Of a DNA stretch of 64,000 nucleotides, positions 1 through 43,200 are shown in pieces (position 1 is the stretch's first letter; each line of letters starts with the position of its first letter). Source of the stretch: Malachius bipustulatus (lineage: Eukaryota > Arthropoda > Insecta > Coleoptera > Melyridae); assembly GCA_910589415.1 (NCBI GenBank), contig OU342630.1, forward strand, positions 92,934,186-92,998,185. Direction: 5' to 3'. Under the pieces are notes generated by a model. The model saw nothing but the letters and a program-made list of their open reading frames with translations. It was not told where the DNA came from and did no database searches. The translations under genes and the position numbers were made by a program.

Positions 1-889
1 CTAGATGCAGATCGGGGAACACTAAAGGGCAACATCGAAAGAATTTCTGGGGAGTTAATCAAACTCATAATAATTAGTTTCACTAAAAATGATAGAGTAT
101 GATGTTCCCTTCGAATGTGCAGACTACTTATTTCAAAATGTGCAAGCAGTTCTTCATTTGGATATCCTATTCTGGGATATGAACCTGTCGTCTTAAAATT
201 AAGGTACTTGAGAAATTTTCTTTGAATGCCTTCAAGGCTATTAGCATGAACCGCATATCCGGGAAACCAGATTATTGAACCATATTCAATTTTTGAGCGT
301 AGAAATGCAAAATATAGCGCTTTCATTGTTTCCAAATTAGTAAAATCTCGGCAGCTCCTGAATAAGAAACCAATCATCTTGTAAGACTCATTTTGGAGAA
401 GTTCTATATGAGGAGTAAACGATAGCGAGCTATCAAAGATTATACCCATATCACGAACAACTGGAGGTCTATTAATGACTTCACCGTCTATATTATAGTC
501 GTACATTAACGGATTCGTTCGTAATGTGAAGGACATTACGTTACATTTAGATATGTTACGGGTTAAAGAGTTTCTCTCACACCACAACCTAACCCTGTTC
601 AAATTCTGTTGGAGTGAACTACAGTCAGAACTGTCATTAATGTCGCAAAACAACTTTAAATCGTCCGCATACAGAAAATAACCAACGCTTATGTCCAAAC
701 CAATATCGTTTATGAATAGGTTGAAGAGGAAAGGTCCCAACACCGACCCCTGTGGGACCCCAGAGAAAGCATGAAAACTATGAGACTTAAAACCATTCAC
801 TGTGACATACTGACATCTATTGTCCAGATATAGGAACCCAACAGCTTCAAGAGAGCTATATACAGAGTGGGGGCTGTAACTTAAGGGAT
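1..889 (-). mobile_element. Non-LTR retrotransposon reverse transcriptase, 5'-truncated, runs off the window edge
   Basis: On the minus strand the frame is open from about 889 to base 2. It encodes reverse transcriptase palm motifs: GVPQGSVLGPFLFNLFINDI near 768-709 and the catalytic YADD box near 672-661. C-terminal thumb-like sequence follows. There is no stop between the YADD box and the edge, so this copy may be fairly young. Just upstream on the minus strand (about 890-893) the frame meets a stop and the similarity ends, as expected of a 5'-truncated insertion. The motif spelling suits Jockey- or CR1-type LINEs; I cannot place the clade. The 3' end lies outside the window. Confidence 0.88.
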
Positions 890-2424
890 GTTAAAGTGGA
901 GGTTGTTTTCATGCTGTCTTGTTATAGAGCTTTAAAAATTATAATAATATCCCGTTTAATCCGTTCGATTATCTCAACCTGTCTATGAGATATGGTCTGA
1001 TCAATTAAGTCTGGGACAATCAGTATAGTGTGATTGCTAGAGAAGCTACATAAACCCTGATTCATTTCTAAATAGTCTGCCAAGGTCATATTTGTTTATG
1101 CTACTTTGTAACATCGAACATTATGTCACTAAAAATAACAAGTAGAATTTGACGGTTATCAAAGAGCCCGATTATTGAACATTTTTGACATTAGCAGTAT
1201 TCAGAAACAATAAATTTAATATTCGATTACAGCATCTCTGTTGTCAACTTTTTTATCAACAATAACAGATTTTTTCTGTTTATATCTGTCAGTTGTGAGA
1301 CTTTATTTGTAATTTTATAAAATAAAATAATCACTTGATCTTATAAGATCAAGCAAAATTCCAAAGTACCTATTTAAGAAAAGAAGCCAAACAGTTGGTG
1401 GAAAATTTGATTCAATATTTTGAAGATGAATCAATTAATGGGGTCCCTTATTACCTACCAGTAACATCATTGGGTTTGGTAACAAATCGACATCAAATGT
1501 TAAGCGAGTTCGTATTTATTCCCGATTGTCTTATTAGTATTCTTCCTTCTGCAGTTGTAAGCTCTACATCTATAAGATGTTACCAACTCAGATATGTGAC
1601 ATGTTGACTTACCTATTACCTATTAACACTAGTTATAATCAAAAGCTTCAATTCCTTTTTCCAAAAAAATGAAAATTGTAAATGTAATAATAGTTGTGTT
1701 TATTCTGAGATTCCTCATTCACCTACGAAATTTTAGATATCACATCAAATCCAATATTTAATATAACCTTGGCAGACTATTTAGAAATGAATTTAAGTGT
1801 ACTTCTTTATAGATGCTAACGTAGATGTGAGAAAGAATTAAGGACACCTATGGGGGCATTAGTTAATTACAGGGAGGAGGTTTGACAAAATCTCACCAAA
1901 TTTCAATTAAAGGGAGGGGAGGACTCAATCAAAATATCACACCAATTTTTTAATTCAGAGTTTATAAAAATCCGTATCGTGCATTTTAATTATTATACCA
2001 GATAATATTTTGCAGAGAAAATCAATCCTTGGGATAGACAATATTAAATATTGTCTGATTTATTAATTATTTAAATTATATGAAAAATAATAGGATAAAT
2101 CTCACATAAGGGGAAGGGGGTCTCAGCACATCTCACAAAAAACTTGCCAAGGGGTCTGAATAATAAAAAAAACACACTTGTAATTAATGGACGTCCCCCT
2201 ATGTAGATATTGGAGATGTAGAATACGAGGACGTAAATAAATGATCCAGTATTAATCAAACATGTTGAAGTTGAAATAAGATTTGACGAACGGAATAATT
2301 TTTTTTTATAAAAATAAAGTGTTATTTTTATTATGCTATCGCTATCAGATCATTATTTTTTATTGTGTTATTATTTTTTAAATGATCATCATCTATTTTA
2401 AATTTTAATTCAAGTTTTATAATA
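890..2424. other. Gene-poor AT-rich DNA
   Basis: I see no convincing coding exon here. Short open frames (for example 1395-1607) lack codon structure and family resemblance. It is either intergenic or part of a long 5' intron of Unc-89. Confidence 0.5.
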
Positions 2425-3564
2425 CAGGGTGAGTCTGTTTTTTTTGTAGCAGGACTTCACCAGTTTATAGAAGACCTTGTTTTAAGGAATAAAAGTTCCC
2501 ATAAACATATGTCTGGAAAAGCCTCGGGAAAAGCTTGGAAAAAAGATGCAGGGTGTTGAATTTTTTTTTCGCGGAATAACTTAGGCATTTTTTAATATTA
2601 TAATTTTATACCGATATTGCAATTTAGAGCACACAAAACAAATAAAAACACGGGTGAAAAAATATGACCCCTTTTTCATTCAACAATTTCAATTCCCATG
2701 GACCTACAGCGTACGATATAATCAAGAAGCAAAATTTTCAGAAAGGAGTAAGTAAGATTCAACGTTTTCTTCTTGAGACTCGAGGGTCTGCCACGAATTG
2801 ATATTTGTAAGCAGTGGCGGGCAGACCTTGGAACGTCGATTGACGGTATCCAAATTCTAACTAACTGCAAGAGCTATAAGTGTGAAAGATGCGCAGTTAC
2901 TGTCTTTCCGGCCCGAGGCAAGTGCAGCAAGCAGGTATTTCCGAGATAGTGACCTAGCACACTTCCAGGAATACAAGATCTTACTCATCAGCGCTGGATT
3001 CCCTGTAGATTTCTTAAAAAATAAGGAATACTTACGAATATACAAAACTCCTCACAGTTTTTAAGTAAACTACTTCATACCATTTATTTAGCTATATAAA
3101 ATAATTGATTTTAAATTATTATTTTATATCAAACAAAAAATAACAATAAATATCGAAAAAATGATCTTATTTTTGCGTTATGATGAAGCTTAGACTCAAT
3201 TTTTTTAAAAACTATGAGGAATTTCGAATATTCATAAGTAGGTATACCTTTTTTTGTGAGAAATCTCCAGGGAATGCAACGCTGTAACGTAAGGTCTTCT
3301 AAGGCATGAATGTAGAAGTTGTTGAGTGAAAAAAGGGTCATATACCCTGTATCTACGCCATTGATGATTTTTTCACCCGTGTCTTCCTTCGTTTTGTGTA
3401 CTCTAAATTAAAGTAAATAACCTCTTGGTATAAAATAAAAATATTGAGAAGTGCCAAAGTTATGTCGCGGAAACTAAAAACAAAAAATTGTTTCAACACC
3501 CTGTATCTTTTTTTCTAAGCTTTTCCGGGCATATGTTCCTGCTACAAAAAACTGGCTCACCCTG
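2425..3564. repeat. Foldback (long inverted repeat) element, CAGGGTG type
   Basis: The left end starts CAGGGTGAG directly after TA. The right end finishes CTCACCCTG directly before TA. The arms are imperfect inverted copies: the left 'TTTTTTTGTAGCAGGA' pairs with the right 'TCCTGCTACAAAAAA', and further inside 'CACGGGTGAAAAAAT' pairs with 'ATTTTTTCACCCGTG'. The flanking TA on both sides looks like a TA target duplication. It encodes no transposase, so it is probably non-autonomous. Confidence 0.75.
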
Positions 3565-5595
3565 TATGGTGCATTTCATTTAATCATCGTATTTTTCATC
3601 GTTTGCTCTCTTGCAAGCCAATTCTTGATGAATGATATTTACCTGTCCATTTGTATGGTGTCAGTTAATACTTTTTTGAAATTGCTGAAATGTAAATTTA
3701 TTTATAAGTAAGAATTTATTACTTTATTTTTAGTCTCCTTTTTTATTGTTATATTCTTTTTTTATTTTTATACTAATATAAATTTTAATTTACAATTTTT
3801 ATTTTTATTATCTTGGAACAGAAATTAAGTGCTAACTGTAATAATACCTACCAAACTCAAATCATTTCCTTGTGCTTCACAAGTTTCTCATACATTTTTT
3901 TGTTACAAATGAAGCCAAAAAACAATAAAACACAAGGAAATTGGTCTATAAAATGAAAACACTTCCCGACTATAAGAAAATGCTCCTTGTAAACATGCTG
4001 TAAAAACCAATACAGAGGGTGCATTCGTAAAAAGAAAATGATTGGACTAGACATCTCAAGATATGTACACATATGAGTTCAATTTTTCAACGAACTGAAC
4101 TAAAACATTTCTACTTACACGGGAATGAGAGACTTTGAACATTATTCAGTTTTCATATTATCTGAGAAAATTCCATAAGAATTTTAAAAATAAAATAAAT
4201 AAAACTAACTTACAATTACTAGAAAGCTGGAAGTTGGTTAATGAGTACTAAAAAAAAACTTTTCGGGTTACTTTTCTTGAAATTAAAAAAAAATAATGTA
4301 ACCAGTGAAATTAAGATCAAAACAGATCGGGCTCTATTTCAGAAATATTTCTTAAACAAGGCCTGATCGTAAAAAAGGTAATCTTCTTTTTATGCTTGGA
4401 ATGCGATTTTATTTTTGATTTTGACTGTCTAGATACCAAACATCCTGTATAGTTCCTGTATGCAACGCTTCTAAAGTTGCCCTTCTCTCCGTGCTGTATC
4501 TCGAAAATGATTAATGATACACAAAAATGCTTGAAACGACGAGACAATAGCAAAAAAATAATTTTTGTAACCTTTGACTTGAATATTTTGCTACGCAGAC
4601 ACAAGATTATATGAGATTTTTTACCAGCTCCATCGTATTCCTTTACATTACAAGGTTGAATGGTAAATTTTGTAAAATGTTCATGTTCATGTAATCGTCA
4701 TTAATTATTTTTAATGGAAAAACTAATAATTGCGAAATAAAAATTTTCCTCAACTGATTAGGAAAAAAATTTCCAAATGATGCCTAGTATTGTGTGACAC
4801 TGTAAAAGTAAATTATAAGTTGCTATATGCTACCTTTGTAGGTATGGTGAAGAAGCAAACGTGATTTTTTTTGAATAGGTGCATTACCCAATTAGAAATA
4901 GGAGGTTTGAAAGGGCACATAAATGCGATAAGGAACACCCTCCCCCCCGCCCCCCATTCGTCAGTAAACGGCATGTTTTGATTTTTGTTCTTTCTGAAGC
5001 TCTGCTATTTATGCGATTTAAAATCAAATCAAAATATAAATATAACACATCTTTTAGTTTGGCTTTTCATTGGCTTTTGTCTTGCGCAGATTTTTTATAA
5101 ATATCTCGTGAACTGAAGACGGATTTTTCAATTTTTATGTACTAGTGGGAGTAGAAAAATTTCAAAAGTTTATTAAAAAAAAATTATTCCCCTTACAGAA
5201 GTGCTGGTAAGAAATCATATTCTGAAATTAATTTTGGCAACTGAATTGATTACATAATCAACAATGTCTACCTTATGTTGATATGTAAATATAAACACCA
5301 TCCCATTTTTAAAATATTTTTCGATCTATAACTGGATCGTAAAACTTTGGGAATAAAATAACAATGATAAAAAATTAAATCGTTGAAAATTTGTCGCTCC
5401 CAATATTACCTACCTGACAGTTTTTTCTAACTTGGAAGTACCTTTTTTCGGTGCAGTTAGCTTTTTACAAGGGCCGTTTTTTGTTTTTAAACTTGGCCGT
5501 AATGTTTTACACATATTAGAAGCAAGCTGAACAGGTCATTTTTGCTAATCAACTATCACATATACCTAGTTAGTTTCACACAGCTTGATCCACAG
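3565..5595. other. AT-rich non-coding DNA before the first visible Unc-89 exon
   Basis: It contains only short frames and A/T runs. Its 3' end carries the splice acceptor (AG at 5594-5595) of the first Unc-89 exon in the window, so at least the distal part is intron. Confidence 0.5.
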
Positions 5596-38259
<32,664 letters not shown>

Positions 38260-39015
38260 TGGTTTATATTGTTAAGTTAATATTGTACATATTATGAGTA
38301 ATTTTAAGCTGCGATTGTTGAATTTATTGACCATAAAATTTTGAGTCTTGACATGTTTTCTAAACATATTGCGTAACTTATAAGTTACACTTTTCTTTTT
38401 GACTTTATATAATGTACACTACAACTAATCTAGTACTGTTTCTAAATTATAATTTCATGAACTGTTATTCGATACATTATATACGTTCAATACAGTGTTT
38501 AAAAAATTGTTGTCGTCGACTTATTTCCTGTAACAATTTTTTTTCCTTCGCTTGAGTGAAAGAAAATCAAAGTGTTGTCCAAAGAGCTTCAGTTGTTTAA
38601 GACACCTCAAAAATAATAAAATCGAGAAGCTTGCGACAAAAAAGTGCAAGAGTTTTAGAAAAACTGATACTTTCAGATCAGACTATATTTTGGCCATGGA
38701 AAGCAACTACCTACCTACACTAGTGTTCACTCCAAAAATAACGGCTAATTACAACTACATATATTAATTTGAAATTTTAAGAAAAGATGCGAACCATATA
38801 GAGCTTCAAATTGATGATGAGCTTCTTTGATTTGAAAGTGTAATTAATTAGCGTCACAGTGCCATCAATCATTTTTGTGTTCGATAATTTATTGAAATTT
38901 TTAGATTTTTTTTGTGATCGAGACATCCTGTCATGGAAAAAAGATTTTAGAAAGAAAAATCAAATTATCTCTTTCAATTAGCTTTGAAAATCAAGAACAA
39001 TGCAGACCTTATATA
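38260..39015 (+). other. Unc-89 3' UTR and flank
   Basis: AT-rich sequence after the stop codon. AATAAA at 38615-38620 is a plausible polyadenylation signal; ATAAAA near 38333 is a weaker one. No other gene is seen up to the transposon at 39016. Confidence 0.5.
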
Positions 39016-41720
39016 CTGAAGTTTCAGAATAGTAGGCACTAAGTTCTCGGAAGTGGTCGTGACGTATAAGCGCTCAGTTGGAGCATTCAGTGGCGGACGC
39101 AAAATATCAAAATAGGTTCAGACAATAATGAATTTATTGAGAAATATAATTGTAAACTTCCAAATAATATAGCATATAGTAAATAATATAGCATATAGCA
39201 AAAATAAAAATAGCAAAGAAAATAGGAAAAAAATAGTACCTTAGTCATCGTCAGAAGAAAAATCGTCGGATGATGGACAACTATCCCGATCACCGTTATC
39301 GTTCAAGTTGATAATTAATGGCTCAACCGAAACATCAACTATTGTGTCTAGATCCCACATTCTGTCTTCTTCTTTTGTAGTATGTCGGATGCAGTTTCTC
39401 CATGTTTCAGCCGTCACATCTCCTATTGCAGTAGCTAGCAGGCGTTTCACTTCATCCATCTTGAAGGTCACGTTTTGTTTCGCCACTTGGTTTTTTATTT
39501 GAGCCCAAATAAGTTCTATAGGATTCAGTTCACAGTGGTAAGGAGGGAGGCGGTGTACAATGATGTTGCACTCGCGAGCCAATTCGTCGACAGCATATCT
39601 CTTAAAATGAGGTATTTGTGCCCTTGCGATGTTTAATAGTTGCACTTTTAACATGTTGTCATCAAATGGTATATTTCTTTGAGCCAGCCAGTTAATGATG
39701 TCACCTTTTCGCCATGCAGTTGTTGGCGATGGCTCCAATCGTCGACTATGGTAGGAAGCATTGTCCATTACCACGACCGAATTTGGCTCAAGGCTTGGTA
39801 AAATTTTTAAAAACCAGCTTTCGAATTTTTCCGCATCCATTTCCTCATGGTAGTCACTAGTTTTCTTCGATTCGAAAAGTAGCAATCCGTTTTCCAAAAA
39901 ACCCGAATCACTACCTATGTGAGTTATTATGAGCCTCCGCCCCTTGCCCGCTGGCGCTTTTAGTCCTGTGGAAAAACCTTCAAAAAAAGCTTGTCGACGG
40001 CTTGTTATTTCCAAATCTTGCCAAATTTTCGAAACAGTATGACCTTGATTCAGCCAAGTTTCGTCTAAGAAATATATTTTCTTCCCTTCACGACGATACT
40101 CTCGAATTTTTTGTAAATAATTTCTCCGCCACAAAATTATTTCTTCTCTTTCTATAAGAAGACTTTTTCTCTGCCTTTTCATATGCCTTATGTTCATTTA
40201 TCTTAATGTCCGCAATAAGACACGTCGCGATATTTTCGGCATTGCGTCATCCGAATTGATTTCGGCAGCGATTGCTTTTAATGTTGGAATTTCATTTCGG
40301 AAAAAGAACGAATGAAATTTTCTCCGAACGGCGTATTTTATGTCATCATCAATGTCAATGCGTTTTCTCCCCCTTGTTTCAATATTTTCAGCTACCTTTT
40401 CTGTTCCGCCTTTGGACTCTTTGAAAGTTTTCAAGATTCGGTGTACACTCCTAGTTGACACTTTGGTTAAATCACTACACAAAGCAACTACATCGTTTAC
40501 CAACATACTTTGATTCCTTTCACGGAGTCCACAATACACGTTGTATATAATAGTTTTTTCTCCTGTAGATAAATTCGTACGACGACGTTTACTTTGGCTG
40601 CTCTCGCCTTCCATATTGCTCACAACTTTAAATTTAAACAGTATTTCACTTCGGCACTCAAAGAAGCTTGCTTCTTTCCCGTTTACACCACAGTGAGAAC
40701 TGAGAAATAAGATTCAGACAGGAAATCTGATGAGCGACCCTTAAAGCAACCAAGCTATCCCCACTAATTATGCACTTTATTGTCGACCGGGTATGGGTTT
40801 TTCCGGGATGGTAATTCCGTAAATTTCTTATAGTTAAACTTTTTCTGTATCCTGGAACTCAGTTCATTCCCAAAACAGGAATCATTATTGTATTATTATT
40901 TTACCAAATAATTAACTAATAACTAATTATTAACAAATTAGTAAGATATTGATTTTTTATAGCTTGTATTTCTTAATTACTTCACAGATTGTCTATGAAC
41001 AATATGAAATATTCAAAATTTTGTTGTTCCCGAGAGTCGAGAATCTTCTTCCCCCGGTAATATTAATTTTTCTTTTCTGACAACCAGAAAACAGAAAGAG
41101 AAAAATATACAAGTCCCGATCGACATCCAATAACAGCCCAAAACAAACAACTTTTCTTTTTGTTCAGGTTATTCCACTGCCGCGAATTCTTTTTCATTCA
41201 TTTTCATGCGTTTTTTAATTTTTGTGATGCTTCAATAATTCAGCAAATATAAACATAAAAATAAAATATTAAGGATTTAAAGGAGCGATAAATGTTATAT
41301 TGCAGCCCCTCACGAAAATAGCATGAACGATACGCCACTGAATACGGAGCTGCCTTGGACGGACTGGCAGCATGCTCGATATATATCCATCTTACTTTAC
41401 CTTACTGCAAGTTGGACCTGCTTATCCTTTGTACTTGTTGACACTGCTGTAATGTTGCCATATATTATATTTTAAGGGACCGAACCTCATTGAAATTCTA
41501 CATCTTTTGCTATTAAATATCGATGTTGTGAAATTATTATAGCAGAAAAATTACTCAACAAATAAAACACAGTATTTTTTATCCTACAACCATTTACCTG
41601 CATGTGAATGATAAAAATACAAAATGATAAAACACCAAGAATTAAAAGCTGGCAACAATGTGTTTACTTTAAGTCCGTAATATTTCTAAGAACTTAGTGC
41701 CTACTATTCTGAAACTTCAG
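39016..41720 (-). mobile_element. Complete DNA transposon of the IS630-Tc1-mariner group, DD82E (Sailor-like)
   Basis: The element is bounded by 32-bp perfect terminal inverted repeats at 39016-39047 and 41689-41720, starting CTGAAGTTTCAGAATAG, with TA on each side (target duplication). It carries one transposase gene on the minus strand interrupted by a single stop. Total length is 2,705 bp. The right 1.07 kb is non-coding and AT-rich. Termini this well preserved imply a fairly recent insertion, about 0.8 kb downstream of the Unc-89 stop codon. Confidence 0.9.
39241..40623 (-). pseudogene. DD82E transposase with one in-frame stop
   Basis: Two open frames, 40623-40198 (141 codons) and 40197-39241 (318 codons), are in the same frame and are separated only by TAA at 40200-40198. 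The first part is an N-terminal helix-turn-helix DNA-binding region (STGEKTIIYNVYCGLRE, VSTRSVHRILKTFKE). The second has the catalytic triad: first Asp in FLDETW (residue 45 of this part), second Asp in VVMDNASYHS (145), and Glu in LNPIELIW (228). There are 82 residues between the second Asp and the Glu. That spacing is the hallmark of Sailor (DD82E) rather than Tc1 (DD34E) or mariner (DD34D). The acidic Ser/Asp tail is DSCPSSDDFSSDDD. Without readthrough the copy is probably inactive. Confidence 0.88.
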
Positions 41721-42579
41721 TATAACATAATTTATGGACTCGCAACGACAACAATGAACTGTTTACATAGGACACATGGTTTTTGCAAGTAAGAAATGCA
41801 CATCAATAAAGTCCAAGGTTGAACTTTATTACCCTACAAGTTTATTGTTGTTGACTGCAGAGGTTAAGGTCATCCAGAAGGAAAAGTCTTACTATTTGAT
41901 AAAAAGATGCTAATGTGCTCTTTCACCTCGCTGTCATGAGAAATGCGTTCATATGCTTGCAACGACAGCAAACCGAGATTATAAGTATACCATAATATGG
42001 TTGTATAAATAGTTGATTGTATAGTGTGTGTTGTATAATCTTCTCTAGAATTGATATCGATGCATTTTTCTATTCGATATAAAAAAGTATTTGATAGTTT
42101 TATTCAATACATTTCAGTATCAAATATATCGATATTTTTATTCGAGATTCATACTCCCCATCATTACATTAGTCAGAACAGCAGAATTATCCTATGAGGG
42201 GAATTCACGCTGCTCGTACAATGTTTGTAGTTTTACAAAATCTTGACAGTTCGTAATTTTATACAAAATTTAAAAACTCTATCGGTTATCTGGAGTACGA
42301 AGTTATGATTTCATAAAACTACACGCATTTTATGAACCTTGTAAACTCCCCTATGTTCTTTTATTGTGTCATGTAAAATTGATGGAGTTGTGTAAGTTTT
42401 AACCACATGACCCCCAAAGCCAAGAAACAAAAAATATTCTGATACCTACACATCTTTAAAAAAAAAACAGAAAATATTATATAGGTAACATACTCTTTAA
42501 TACAAAATAATAATACAATGTATCAATAACTACTTAAGTGTGTTTTTGTTGTATGGTTGGTTAGTTAATAATTTTAGTT
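41721..42579. other. Flank between the transposon and the SLX9-like gene
   Basis: Mostly non-coding. Minus-strand signals downstream of the SLX9-like stop are ATTAAA (complement of 42496-42501) and AATAAA (complement of 42360-42365), either of which may serve polyadenylation. The segment 42378-42579 is repeated near 47941-48160. Confidence 0.5.
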
Positions 42580-43200
42580 TCATCTCATGCTTTCATATGC
42601 AACTATATTCCTAATATTTTGATTGACTTTTTCACGAGAATTACTTTTTAGAGCTTGCTTCATTAAACTTTTATAAAATGACACATTCTGTACAAATTTC
42701 TTTTTTCTCTTAGACTCCTTTTCCACTGACTTTTTAGAAACCTCAGTAGATGTGTTTTTTTTCTGTCTTGATTTTCTATCAGATTTAACCAAATCATCCA
42801 GTGTCGGTAAAGCATCATGTAACGGATTAACATCTCCGATGATGGCAAGGTTTTTTCTCTTTGCTCGTGATTTGTGCTCTTTCTTCAACTGATTTACAGT
42901 ATCAATTTTACTCAACAATCGTTCCCTTCTCAGTTTCAATTTTAGCTTCTTCGGTATTGCTTCTTTAATATGAAGTTCAGATTTCAATGATTTCATGGAC
43001 TTCACGCTTCTCACATCATCTGAAATGTTTGTTTGTAAGCAATTGAAATTAATTTTGAGTCCGGAGAAAAGATCATCTGATGGCACTTCAAGCGGAAGAG
43101 TTTCGCTTGTGTGATATTTGCTACCGACATCATGTTTCGGAACCAACTGTTCCTTGGAGGCAAGATGAAATTTTCTTCGCAATCTTCTTTCTTTGCCCAT
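42580..43200 (-). CDS. SLX9: SLX9/FAM207A-like ribosome biogenesis protein
   Basis: A 206-residue, single-exon, highly basic protein. I chose the ATG at 43200 because MGKERRLRRKFHLASK is the expected family start; the frame is open 28 codons further upstream, but that part looks like 5' UTR. Features: KLKLRRERLLSKIDTVNQL, KKEHKSRAKRKNLAIIGD, NPLHDALPTLDDLV, and a Lys-rich C-terminal helix ending SREKVNQNIRNIVAYESMR. In the SLX9/FAM207A family this layout goes with a nucleolar role in small-subunit pre-rRNA processing. Identification is by motif pattern from memory. A diverged copy of its 3' end lies at 47941-48343. Confidence 0.65.
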   Translation of the reverse strand: MGKERRLRRKFHLASKEQLVPKHDVGSKYHTSETLPLEVPSDDLFSGLKINFNCLQTNISDDVRSVKSMKSLKSELHIKEAIPKKLKLKLRRERLLSKIDTVNQLKKEHKSRAKRKNLAIIGDVNPLHDALPTLDDLVKSDRKSRQKKNTSTEVSKKSVEKESKRKKKFVQNVSFYKSLMKQALKSNSREKVNQNIRNIVAYESMR

